Part shown: positions 56,301 to 63,982 of the stretch, piece after piece | Layout: each line of letters starts with the position of its first letter | Position numbering within the stretch: the stretch's first letter is position 1 | Assembly: GCF_900095795.1 (NCBI RefSeq) | Contig: NZ_LT608328.1 | Coordinates: 2,659,001 to 2,723,000, forward strand | Source of the DNA: Petrimonas mucosa | GTDB taxonomy: Bacteria > Bacteroidota > Bacteroidia > Bacteroidales > Dysgonomonadaceae | Length of the DNA stretch: 64,000 bases | Direction of reading: 5' to 3' | Made by a program: the position numbers and the translations under genes | The notes under the pieces: generated by a model | Seen by the model: the letters and a program-made list of their open reading frames with translations, nothing else | The model's database searches: none | What the model was told of the DNA's origin: nothing

Positions 56301-56746
56301 GAAAGGATAGCGGAGGCAATTACCTCTGTCCCAAATGTATCGCCGAGGGGTTAACCCTCCCGGTGATCGAGCGGAAAAGCTATTTCCTCCCCTCGCTGGC
56401 GCTGACCCCACTCTATCTGCGTTCTACCGTGATCCCCCGGAAGATTCTGGATCACAACCTGGCACTTATCATTGACAATTACAAGAGGAAAGGAGAGGTC
56501 TCCTCGCGCGAAGGATCCGCCATAACCATCGGATACGAGTATGGCTTCTTTCTCTACGCGCTGAGCAGGTACAAGGAGCCGCTTGCAGCAAGGATTCTTG
56601 CCGACATGCTCTCCATCGTGGATGAAACCGGAGCCTGGGTGGAATATTATAACAACGGGGTCCCCATGGGTTGTAACTACAGGCCTTGGGAAAGTGCAAT
56701 CAATATAGAAGCCATCATCTCGTATGCAACAAGCTATAACAAATAG
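53300..56746 (+). CDS. Probable fusion: Tat-exported DUF4832-like glycosidase plus six-hairpin hydrolase
   Basis: An 1148-residue open frame. Start ATG 53300 gives a Tat signal (SDRRTFIKKWSIASLGLATA). Residues about 50-500 resemble DUF4832/DUF4874-type TIM-barrel proteins (ALINPGMGWVTYYYSN, FLRIPWAFVEPEEGQYVW, VLEHEHYGG) with a C-terminal sandwich ending HRRYKIGRIVLLD. Then comes an in-frame Met509 (ATG 54824) followed by a signal-peptide-like stretch LLSIVTMCLCMLSVYAG. Residues 540-1148 resemble an (alpha/alpha)6 GH15-like hydrolase (HLGYVRDQYGVSRGFLAMGY, GIFHQHENDEVEITGY). Two separate genes joined by a lost stop codon is my favoured reading; a true fusion with an internal membrane segment is the alternative. 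Confidence 0.7.
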   Translation: MKSDRRTFIKKWSIASLGLATAIRSDLHGMPLNSSPTSAIEPEIEPLPSGQLHARLTDHGEALINPGMGWVTYYYSNLYQNYGSKLEPSDTVRYFPGMNTVFLRIPWAFVEPEEGQYVWEILDTPAQRWIEQGGQVGICITATENWMGSGTPKWIYDAGAKSYEVDGYLEPDYDDPIFLEKVENFVRVLAARYDNNPNVAYLFVGHYGMWGEGHTVLTTPKHGKSWGVETQKRMIDLYRRHFKHTTLCISDDYAGHDQRGERFPITDYAFSQGVTIHDDSILVQPPPNSWFHSEMAQLFWPTLPVVLEHEHYGGSVERGAWDNDLLMKAVEDYHASFLSIHWWPDRFYEANKEIIRRINRRIGYRLQVPEITWPRTVRKGEKFTIKSRWANAGVAPCYGGGYPCFTLKDEKGGIVSVLTDSSCNLKELPVSEADNLKSREITSTFTIAPAHRDHKGTFFRTCKPGTYDLYLSAGKLDGTPIYELPYGNHDGHRRYKIGRIVLLDYASRMKADSQIPVECRHRLLSIVTMCLCMLSVYAGRPAQLHCLGNGNYCVFGQGADIESIFGPGYSSPSYIRLIVQDMDSTSSSRIPGTAIWEHTLYKGGEIVARFKDFIDSKSAIYTRMVECLKPFAINIHIEESDRITLHHTSSLLLYKGRGLPFYGDYNHPYEQFQNICSTGNSELNQVEPDLFSLSFKPGKSELYCIGGASFQECDENSRLALTATAPFLLERTKKYWENYTNRRKAFEKLIPESFPMRRKVLDQIDNVAIILKTQQATQGAVIAGHRYHLGYVRDQYGVSRGFLAMGYFEEARKILQFYWDIWQHFGYIRNAQAIGIPGIFHQHENDEVEITGYLIIQAFDYLNNTNDVAFTREILPMLEWAWQAQKRHLIKGMLPFNGDETYVAGGILPRSALNDGSAEATLLFIESGKKLLSFVEKYGLWNSSTILSDRRLLHQTERAYLQNFVSGRQIMANNPLRMDIESMPEYRHGFCAGSHGVLETRKDSGGNYLCPKCIAEGLTLPVIERKSYFLPSLALTPLYLRSTVIPRKILDHNLALIIDNYKRKGEVSSREGSAITIGYEYGFFLYALSRYKEPLAARILADMLSIVDETGAWVEYYNNGVPMGCNYRPWESAINIEAIISYATSYNK

Positions 56747-58901
56747 ACGAAATCGTGCACTTGGAAGATGCCGGCTCTACATGGCCGTGCTGATCATTTC
56801 ATCCGGTATCTTCCAGGCTTGTCAGAAGGAGGAAGGGAAAACAGGAGCGCCGATAATTGTCAAATCAAACACCCAATACCTGAAGTTTAACCTTGCATCG
56901 GCAAACCAGCTGACCATCAGCAAGGATGACAAAAATGGCTACTCGATCACCACTACAGGCGGTGATCCCTATATCATGACCGAGGAGATATCAAAGGCGA
57001 GGCACGCAGATTCCGTGGTGCTCTCTTTTGAATACAAAAGCTCAAAAGATATCGACCGGCTACAGGTTTTCTTTGGCCCCGACATTGCAGAATCGCGTTC
57101 TCTCTTTGGCCCATTGCTGAGTGCCTCCTCCGGATGGAGAACCTATTCGTTGATCATGCCAAAAGAGTTGGAAAAATTCTCCTGGGGAAAAGCGGGTGAT
57201 ATTCTCCGGTTTGATTTTGGCACCGAGAGTGGCGTGAATCTGGCTATCAGAAACATCTACTTCAGAAAGATGAATGCCTTGGAACTCCATGCGTTTGAGG
57301 AGGAGGAGGCTCGCATCAGGCAGGAAGAGTCGATCCAGCGCGCATGGGAGGAGTACTTGGCGAAAGATTACGCATCGAAGATTAGCGAAGTGAAGATTGA
57401 TGCCACAACGGTGACCATCACGGGCGAATACAATGGTGACGGAGCGTTCAGCTTGTGCGAGGTGGTGCCAATGGACACGTTGGTTGCCATGAAGAGTTTC
57501 AGAGAGAGAACACCCCTGGATAGCCGCTCCTTCCAGGTCACGCTACCCAGGTTCGTCACCCGTAACGGATTGAATTACGACCGATTGCTATCCAGGTGGG
57601 TGATCGTCAAGGAGGGCGGAAACGGCCTCTTAATTGATTCTCATGCCCGGTATCCAGATCTCATTGCCGCCCAACAATCGATGCCTCCGGGAGTGTTAAA
57701 GAGCAAAAAGGGGTTGGGAGGCTTTTTCATGAACAGTTTCGCAAGCGACTTGGACCTCCTCGGCATCACCAGCATCACCATCAATATTCCCATAACCGCA
57801 ATGATGTACACCTATCCGGCAGCAAATACAATCGAGCATGAGTATGGGGGCAGGAGGTACTACTTCTCGAGAAACTACCTCAATGGCATCGATGAAGCAT
57901 TGAGACTGACAGCCTCCAGAGAGATTGTGGTTGCGGCAATTATCCTGATACAGAAAGCGGCCGAGTGTGTGGATCCGGAAATTGGCAGGCTGCTACAGCA
58001 TCCCGCATATACCCCGGAAGGAATCTATACAATGCCCAACCTGACAACCGATCGGGGAGTCAACTGTTACGCCGCGGCGCTCGATTTCCTTGCGTCCCGT
58101 TACAACAGGCCCGACAACGGTAACGGGAGAATACACAAATGGATCATGCACAATGAGGTGGACGCCGGTCTCACCTGGACCAACATGGGACGGAAGCCAA
58201 TGATGATTTACCTGGAGAGCTACCTCAGCTCCATGCGGATCTGCCATGCCGTCACCCGGCAATATGATCCCCACAGTGAAGTGATGGGGTCGTTCACCCA
58301 TTCGTGGTCAGAGCCGGTGGAGCTCTACTCCTCCAAGGAGATGCTGACAGCCATGCAAAAGTTCAGTATCAGGGAGGGGGACTTTCAATGGGGTGTGGCC
58401 TACCATCCCTATCCGCAAGACCTGAACGAACCCAAAACATGGAACGATACAAGAGCCACATTCAGCATCAACACTCCCCTGGTCACCTTCAAGAATCTCG
58501 AAGTAATCGACTACTGGATCCGAAAAAATGAAAACCGTTACCTCTCAAGCCAGAAAAGAACATTGTGGCTCTCCGAGAACGGAACCAACTCCAGGAGCTA
58601 CAGCAACAAGGATCTGATGGAGCAGGCTGCCGGTTTTGCCTATGCCTGGAAAAAGTTGTCTCTCCTGGAGGGAATCGATGCCATACAATGGCACAACTGG
58701 ATCGATAACCGGACAGAATTCGGTTTGAGAATTGGCTTACGACGCTTTCCAGATGACGAGACGGAGCCGGGAGGTGTCAAGCCGGTCTGGTACGCCTACC
58801 AGGCTGCCGGCACGGAGAGGGAAGATGAGGTTTTCGAGCCCTACAGATCAATCATCGGTATCCGGCAATGGAATGAAATCATGCACAATGTCATACCCTA
58901 A
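56724..58901 (+). CDS. DUF5722-like TIM-barrel glycosidase with N-terminal SusD-insert domain, lipoprotein
   Basis: A 725-residue lipoprotein. ATG 56724 (overlapping the preceding gene by 23 nt) gives a basic n-region before LIISSGIFQAC (Cys33). Residues about 47-183 form the same beta-sandwich found inserted in SusD2 and SusD4 (SITTTGGDPYIM, LSFEYKSSKDIDRLQVFFG, LRFDFGTESGVNLAIRNIYF). The C-terminal part has LLIDSHARYPDLI and a TIM-barrel with candidate acid/base Glu478 (MHNEVDAG) and nucleophile Glu618 (LSENGTNS), as in retaining clan-A enzymes. The DUF5722 assignment is from memory, and activity is unknown. The shared domain ties it to the import system. Confidence 0.72.
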   Translation: MQQAITNRRNRALGRCRLYMAVLIISSGIFQACQKEEGKTGAPIIVKSNTQYLKFNLASANQLTISKDDKNGYSITTTGGDPYIMTEEISKARHADSVVLSFEYKSSKDIDRLQVFFGPDIAESRSLFGPLLSASSGWRTYSLIMPKELEKFSWGKAGDILRFDFGTESGVNLAIRNIYFRKMNALELHAFEEEEARIRQEESIQRAWEEYLAKDYASKISEVKIDATTVTITGEYNGDGAFSLCEVVPMDTLVAMKSFRERTPLDSRSFQVTLPRFVTRNGLNYDRLLSRWVIVKEGGNGLLIDSHARYPDLIAAQQSMPPGVLKSKKGLGGFFMNSFASDLDLLGITSITINIPITAMMYTYPAANTIEHEYGGRRYYFSRNYLNGIDEALRLTASREIVVAAIILIQKAAECVDPEIGRLLQHPAYTPEGIYTMPNLTTDRGVNCYAAALDFLASRYNRPDNGNGRIHKWIMHNEVDAGLTWTNMGRKPMMIYLESYLSSMRICHAVTRQYDPHSEVMGSFTHSWSEPVELYSSKEMLTAMQKFSIREGDFQWGVAYHPYPQDLNEPKTWNDTRATFSINTPLVTFKNLEVIDYWIRKNENRYLSSQKRTLWLSENGTNSRSYSNKDLMEQAAGFAYAWKKLSLLEGIDAIQWHNWIDNRTEFGLRIGLRRFPDDETEPGGVKPVWYAYQAAGTEREDEVFEPYRSIIGIRQWNEIMHNVIP

Positions 58902-58917
58902 ATAACTATCATTACAA

Positions 58918-60834
58918 ATGAAACGAATTTCAAGCATCATCACACTTATCACGGTTGTTTCACTTGCAATCCTTGTTTCGTGCAGTGATCACAAAGAAAA
59001 GGAAGCCGTCCGGGATACAATGTCTCCGCTACCGCCCGGTTCGGCAAGGCTGGAGGGCTTTTTCGAACAGTACATCCAGCACTCCATTAACCATTGGAAC
59101 AAGGGCGATCTGCCTTACGACCAGTTTGTAGACTTCTTCAGAAACGGGCGACCCCAGTTCGCATTGGGCGAGATGTGGGGAAAAGCAGTTCGTTCCGGCA
59201 GCATGTTTTACCGGTATACCAACGACCCTGAGCTTCGTCAGATTCTGGAGACAACCGTCAACGACCTGCTTACCACCCGGAGGGAGAATGGCAGCATCAG
59301 CTGTGTCCCAATTGAAAATCAGCCCGAGGAGAGTGAGTTGTGGGAACGGAAGTATGTAATGTTGGGTCTGGAGGAGTATTACGAGTGGGTAAATCCCGAT
59401 CCTCAAGTCCTTGACGCCCTGATCAGCCAGGCCGACAATATTATCTCCCTGATCGGCCCCTCACCGAAAACTGAAATCACGGACGTGGGATGGAGTGCCA
59501 CCAATATCGGACATGAACCTTGCCACATTGAATCCAGTACCCTGCTGGAACCTTTCATGCGACTCTATAAATGGACCGGGGAGAAACGTTTTCTCGACTT
59601 CGCCGCTTACATCATAGAATCGGGAGGCACAAAAGAGTACAACCTTTTCCAGAATGCCCTGAACAACGTCAATCCCTGGGAAATGGCCGGTCACTACCCC
59701 AAAGCCTACGAAATGATGTCGCTCTTCGAAGGTTTGGCCGAATATTACAGGGTGGTGGGAAAACCGGAACACAAGGAGATGCTGATGAATATGTTCCGGA
59801 ACATCGCATCCAAGGAGATCACCATCATCGGTAACGGGGGATCGGATCAGCCCTATCACCCTTACGTCTATGGTGAGGCATGGGGAAACACTGCACTGGA
59901 GCAGACCAATCCCGACATTACCCGCATGATGGAGACTTGCGTAGGGGTGACCTGGATGAAGTTTTGCAGCCAGTTGCTCCGCCTGACGGGCGATCCTGCC
60001 ATCGCCGGCTACATTGAAAAGTATGCCTATAACGGACTGATTGGTGCGATGAAACCTACAGGCGATGGATTCAGTTACGTCAACCTGCTGAATGGCTCGA
60101 AGGTGACCGATGAGGGTTGGGGTTGGAAATTCGACTCGCTGCAGGTAACCTGTTGCAATCTCAACGGACCGATGGGACTGGCATATATTCCCTACGTGGC
60201 AGTAATGAATTCCGACAGTGGACCGGTTATCAATCTCTATAACAGGGGAGATTTTGTTTTTGAAACTCCCGGCAAGAGATCGGGCTCCATTGCCATCAAC
60301 ACCGACTATCCGGTTTCTGGCAAAATAGAGGTTAAGGTGGCGCTTGACAAGAGTGAAACATTTACAATCCGTTTACGGATTCCGGAATGGAGTCTCGCCA
60401 CAACGCTCACCGTGAACAACGGGCCGGTTGAGGTGACCCCCGGCAGCTATACGGAAATAAGCCGCAAATGGGAATCGGGCGACTCTATCAGGTTGGAGTT
60501 GGATATGAGGTGCAGGGTGATTGACGCACCACGTGGAAGCAATCGCGCTGGCGACAATTTCCAGGCGGTGATCTACGGACCGGTAGTGTTGGCAAGGGAT
60601 GAGCAGATCGACAGCAACTACGACAAACCGGTACGTCTGGCATCGGAGAACGGTTTCATCAATGCAGTCCAGGAGAAGCCTGCTGCCGGCAGAAGCAACC
60701 TGCAGTTCTCGGTACCCTTGGAAGATGGCGGATATATTACCATGACCGACTACGCCTCCGTGGATAACTGGAACAATGGCATGCATATCTGCACATGGCT
60801 TCCGATAAAGGAGGGTGAATCACATGGTAAATAG
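58918..60834 (+). CDS. PF07944/GH127-like hydrolase (copy 2), lipoprotein
   Basis: A 638-residue lipoprotein (VSLAILVSCSDHKEK). Barrel motifs DVGWSATNIGHEPCHIES, NPWEMAGHYPKAYEMMSLFEG split around 252-272, the zinc site Glu339-Cys341 in METCVGVTW and Cys412-Cys413 in VTCCNLNGP, then a C-terminal sandwich (FTIRLRIPEWSLATTL). It keeps the full cysteine-glutamate set of GH127-type enzymes. It differs from copy 1 by its lipid anchor and many loops, so it probably attacks a different linkage. It starts 16 nt after the DUF5722-like gene and its end overlaps the next gene by 11 nt. Confidence 0.84.
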   Translation: MKRISSIITLITVVSLAILVSCSDHKEKEAVRDTMSPLPPGSARLEGFFEQYIQHSINHWNKGDLPYDQFVDFFRNGRPQFALGEMWGKAVRSGSMFYRYTNDPELRQILETTVNDLLTTRRENGSISCVPIENQPEESELWERKYVMLGLEEYYEWVNPDPQVLDALISQADNIISLIGPSPKTEITDVGWSATNIGHEPCHIESSTLLEPFMRLYKWTGEKRFLDFAAYIIESGGTKEYNLFQNALNNVNPWEMAGHYPKAYEMMSLFEGLAEYYRVVGKPEHKEMLMNMFRNIASKEITIIGNGGSDQPYHPYVYGEAWGNTALEQTNPDITRMMETCVGVTWMKFCSQLLRLTGDPAIAGYIEKYAYNGLIGAMKPTGDGFSYVNLLNGSKVTDEGWGWKFDSLQVTCCNLNGPMGLAYIPYVAVMNSDSGPVINLYNRGDFVFETPGKRSGSIAINTDYPVSGKIEVKVALDKSETFTIRLRIPEWSLATTLTVNNGPVEVTPGSYTEISRKWESGDSIRLELDMRCRVIDAPRGSNRAGDNFQAVIYGPVVLARDEQIDSNYDKPVRLASENGFINAVQEKPAAGRSNLQFSVPLEDGGYITMTDYASVDNWNNGMHICTWLPIKEGESHGK

Positions 60835-62305
60835 CGTTATGATGAAGAAGCGTTGGTTATTACCGCTACTTATCTCCTTACTGTTGCTCCCCTGCTGCAG
60901 TGAACAGGAGAAGGGAGGCCAGGAGGAAACAGGCCCAAAAGCCGTGAAGGTCTTCAAATTAAAGAACAGTGGATGGGACATATATGAGGGGGAGAATTAT
61001 CGCTACGGCCCCTCCATCATCATCAACGACGATGGGTCGATCGACGCCTGGTTTGCCGCAGTGGGTGATTTTTACGGCAAGTGGCACGAGTTGTACAATA
61101 AAACCGGAAAAAATACGGCATATCCGGTCTCGGCATACGGTACCGTCGGCCAGAAATTTACAGCCGATGTTCCATTCTGGGGCGTAAAGGTAGTAAGCCC
61201 CAACTGGCACGGACAACCCTGTGGATTGACCCTGAAACTCTTTAAATGGGATGATCCGTCGATGAGTTACGCCGACGTGGTTGCACAACCTGCGATTGCC
61301 ACGGAGAGGTATACAAACTATGCCGACGGAGAGAAACTGGGAATTACAAGATCGGAGAAGTTTCCGCCCGGAACCTATCTTTGGGAATTGTCAGAGAGCC
61401 TTACCGACCAATCGGGCGTATGGTTGCGTGAAGGAGAGGTCGCCGGTGTCACCAGCTACCGGAATGGTGCTCCTATAATCGAAAAGAGCCATTGGGAAGC
61501 CATGTGGTCGGAAGAGGAGACCAGCGGTGATATCTTTTGGGACCAGGCATCCTATCAGCGCTCCACCGACGGGGGCAAAAGCTGGACCCGGGAGGTAATC
61601 TCATTGCTCCCCACCGAATTCTCATCCGATCACTATTCAGTATGTGATCCGGGAGCAGCCTACTGGAACGGGTACTATTACATTGGATATACTTCGACTG
61701 AAAATATTGCCATGACGCAAAACAATGTCTATGTGGCACGGAGCAAAAGTCAGACCGGTCCCTGGGAGAAGTGGGACGGAGAGAAATGGGGAGTGAATCC
61801 CGAACCGGTAATACGATACGATGGCAATCCCGAAAAGTTCGGTGCCGGTGAACCCTCCATCGTGGTGGTAGACAACACCATATACTTTTACTACTCCTGG
61901 AACGATGTAGGGACCACAACCCGGGTGGCTACCGCACCTGCCGATGATCCCGACTGGCCCGGGAAGCTGAACGAGCGGGGGGTGGCCATCGACAAGAGCC
62001 ATATTGCCGGAGCGGACCACGCAGATGTAAAATACTGCGAGGTTACTGGAAAATTCCAGGCGATTCATACTGCCGACAGGATGAGCGAAAAGGGTTACCT
62101 TGTGATCTGGGAGTCGGAAGACGGGTTGACCTTCAATAAGATCGGAGAGGTGAGAAAAAACCTGATGCCCGGCATTCACAACTGTGGATGGAGTGGTGAT
62201 GGAAAAGGACACATCCGGAAAGGAACACCGCAATATCTCTCCTATGCCTATGGGATAGGCACATGGGGAAGGTGGAAGACAAGGTGGGTGGAGATTGAGT
62301 GGTAA
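60824..62305 (+). CDS. Five-bladed beta-propeller lipoprotein, GH43/GH62/GH117-like
   Basis: A 493-residue lipoprotein (PLLISLLLLPCCSEQEK). I prefer ATG 60824 because GGAGGG (60810-60815) lies 8 nt upstream; ATG 60842 also gives a good signal peptide. A beta-sandwich-like segment (about 40-230) is flanked by propeller blades: YGPSIIINDDGSIDAWFA, SVCDPGAAYWNGYYYIGYTS, GAGEPSIVVVDNTIYFYYSW and GADHADVKYCEVTGKFQAIH. These Asp/Glu-bearing blade starts resemble the GH43-like propeller superfamily, but I cannot place it in a family. It is the last gene of the run, next to a hairpin shared with the convergent gene. Confidence 0.65.
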   Translation: MVNSVMMKKRWLLPLLISLLLLPCCSEQEKGGQEETGPKAVKVFKLKNSGWDIYEGENYRYGPSIIINDDGSIDAWFAAVGDFYGKWHELYNKTGKNTAYPVSAYGTVGQKFTADVPFWGVKVVSPNWHGQPCGLTLKLFKWDDPSMSYADVVAQPAIATERYTNYADGEKLGITRSEKFPPGTYLWELSESLTDQSGVWLREGEVAGVTSYRNGAPIIEKSHWEAMWSEEETSGDIFWDQASYQRSTDGGKSWTREVISLLPTEFSSDHYSVCDPGAAYWNGYYYIGYTSTENIAMTQNNVYVARSKSQTGPWEKWDGEKWGVNPEPVIRYDGNPEKFGAGEPSIVVVDNTIYFYYSWNDVGTTTRVATAPADDPDWPGKLNERGVAIDKSHIAGADHADVKYCEVTGKFQAIHTADRMSEKGYLVIWESEDGLTFNKIGEVRKNLMPGIHNCGWSGDGKGHIRKGTPQYLSYAYGIGTWGRWKTRWVEIEW

Positions 62306-62307
62306 AG

Positions 62308-62332
62308 ACCTGGGGAATTACTTTCCCCAGGT
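62308..62332. terminator. Hairpin between convergent genes
   Basis: ACCTGGGGAA pairs perfectly with TTCCCCAGGT (10 bp, 5-nt loop) directly after the propeller gene. There is no T-run on the plus side, so termination efficiency is uncertain. The ancestral stop of the minus-strand gene lies in the loop. Confidence 0.5.
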
Positions 62333-62458
62333 AAAAATTACCATATCACCAGGCCCGACCATTTCAACCGCTGGGAATTCCCTCGCAGAAGCCATGGTTC
62401 CATCCTTCAACACCCGTTTCACCTTTTTTTCCGTCACGGCAGAAAGCGACATGGGCGA
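62318..62458 (-). pseudogene. Untranslated C-terminal remnant of the TIM-barrel lipoprotein
   Basis: After the TAA at 62459-62461 the same frame stays open for 46 codons and ends at TAA 62318-62320. It reads SPMSLSAVTEKKVKRVLKDG and continues to MVGPGDMVIFTWGK, with alternating hydrophobic residues like a final beta-sandwich. It looks like coding sequence cut off by a nonsense mutation. Confidence 0.7.
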
Positions 62459-63559
62459 TTAAAAATCGCGGTTAACCACCACCAGGTAGTGCCGTTCACC
62501 GTTTTTCAATAACGATACAACTGCGCCACCATCACCGGTATCCAGTCTTCTTATCTCCGCGGGTAACTGATCAATCGGCCGGGTCCCTTCAGGTATCTGA
62601 CTGCCAGTGTGCCAAACCGATAGCAGTTCGGCTCCAAGAAATAGGTGAGAGAGCGAGTGTATCTCCCGGTTTACCTCCTGTATGCGGTCGTAAACAACCG
62701 TCCGGGAACCATCCAGGTTAATGGGAGAGTCATGAAAATCCCAGGGCGTGTCATCTCCCGGATGCCAGTATGTGAAGTATTGCAATGCCTGTGCGCCGTA
62801 TGCCAGGTTACTGAACATCTGAAGCCGCAACTCCGCAACCGTTGGAATTGGATAGGGTTTATGGGCGATGGCAAGAGCAAAGGCCCAGAAAGGTTTCGAA
62901 GAGGTTCTGGAGGCTTCTGCAATGATCTCAAGATTTTTATACCAGCCCGGGCGCAGACTCCTCATCCCGTTCTCCTCCACCACCGGATAGTGATCAAACG
63001 AGATAAACTGGACCGGAACCTCAGCAAGAAACATCTCCACATGTTTTGCATATGGATCTTCACCGGGCGCCAACACCCCCTCCTTCCCTATCAATACCTC
63101 CTGTCCCGCATAATTGGGAAAGAGATTGATATAGCAGGGATGCCTGCTGTCTATCGCTTGAATCTTCCGCACCCACTCTCCCAGCATGGAGAAATCATCC
63201 GCGCCCGGTTCATCCCTCAGGTGATAGCCGGCCAAAGCGGGATGATTCATCAGCCGTTTGACGGCATTTTCGGTATCCATGCTCAATTCGGGACATGCTG
63301 GCATCAGTTTGACGCCGGTTTGCCGGGCAACCTCCAACGCCTTTTCCACCGCCTCGAGACTGGAATATACCGAAAAGTTGATGTTGATTCCCGACTCTTT
63401 CAACTCCTTGAACCGTTCAACGGTTGTCTTGCTTTCCGGAACCCCTATCCACGCCATTATCGGAAATTGGTCGCCACTATTCTCCGGCATTTCAGTTTTT
63501 TCACCGCTGCAACTGCATAGCATTGCAATAGCTGCTAATAAAAACAGATACTTTCTCAT
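62459..63559 (-). CDS. TIM-barrel glycosidase-like lipoprotein, apparently truncated
   Basis: A 366-residue lipoprotein (LFLLAAIAMLCSCSGEK). A clan-A-like TIM barrel: FPIMAWIGVPESKTTVERF, HPALAGYHLRDEPGADDF (Glu as likely acid), CYINLFPNYAG, FISFDHYPVVEENGMR, KPFWAFALAIAHKPY and FSNLAYGAQALQYFTYWHPG. The C-terminal beta-domain begins (GGAVVSLLKNGERHYLVVVNRDF) but is cut by TAA; the same frame continues downstream to a second stop. Related proteins are annotated as putative glycosidases; activity is unknown. It is convergent to the rest of the locus, so it is regulated separately. Confidence 0.75.
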   Translation of the reverse strand: MRKYLFLLAAIAMLCSCSGEKTEMPENSGDQFPIMAWIGVPESKTTVERFKELKESGININFSVYSSLEAVEKALEVARQTGVKLMPACPELSMDTENAVKRLMNHPALAGYHLRDEPGADDFSMLGEWVRKIQAIDSRHPCYINLFPNYAGQEVLIGKEGVLAPGEDPYAKHVEMFLAEVPVQFISFDHYPVVEENGMRSLRPGWYKNLEIIAEASRTSSKPFWAFALAIAHKPYPIPTVAELRLQMFSNLAYGAQALQYFTYWHPGDDTPWDFHDSPINLDGSRTVVYDRIQEVNREIHSLSHLFLGAELLSVWHTGSQIPEGTRPIDQLPAEIRRLDTGDGGAVVSLLKNGERHYLVVVNRDF

Positions 63560-63946
63560 AAGTTTTTCAAATGTTTTAAATATATAAGTTCAAATTTCAC
63601 TGATGGTCGACTGTTTCCGCAAATATCGACGCTGCCAACCGGTTACGGTGAGATGGCATAACATGGCTTAGACAGAGTCCGGGGCGCTAAGGTAATGAAT
63701 TTGATCAATAGATCGCACTCATGCAAGCGTTATCGGTCATTTTTCTTACCTCATTTATCAATTCTATCAGTTATCATCTGGCCTGATATGTTACATTTGT
63801 AAAAACTTTACAGGAGAGTGCAATCTGTATAATGTTATAATCTTCGCCTGAAGTAGATGCTCGTCACATCTGATCTACCCGATTGACGCCGGCAAACATA
63901 AATTACTGATATACTGCGACAGCAATAATCTTAAAAAAAGAAGGTA
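63560..63946. other. Intergenic region, divergent promoter region likely
   Basis: No gene of credible length on either strand. It contains TACATTTG (63792-63799), which fits the -7 consensus, and TATCAT (63772-63777), but without the P2/P3 spacing. Near the end, CTTAAAAAAAGAAGG resembles the pre-ATG leader of susC1 and susC3, so a further outer-membrane receptor gene may begin here. Confidence 0.4.
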
Positions 63947-63982
63947 ATGAAAATAAAGATTCAAGACTTCAAAAACGCTTAA
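63947..63982 (+). other. Short ORF at window edge overlapping a possible next start
   Basis: MKIKIQDFKNA (11 codons) ends in TAA that overlaps an ATG (TAATG, 63980-63984) reading MLPNGL to the edge. It could be a leader peptide coupled to the next gene, or the start of that gene with a one-base frameshift. Confidence 0.3.

Noticed and set aside
62645-63520. 291-codon plus-strand ORF
   Set aside because: Exactly antisense to the TIM-barrel lipoprotein gene; no recognisable domains, while the minus strand has a lipobox and glycosidase motifs.
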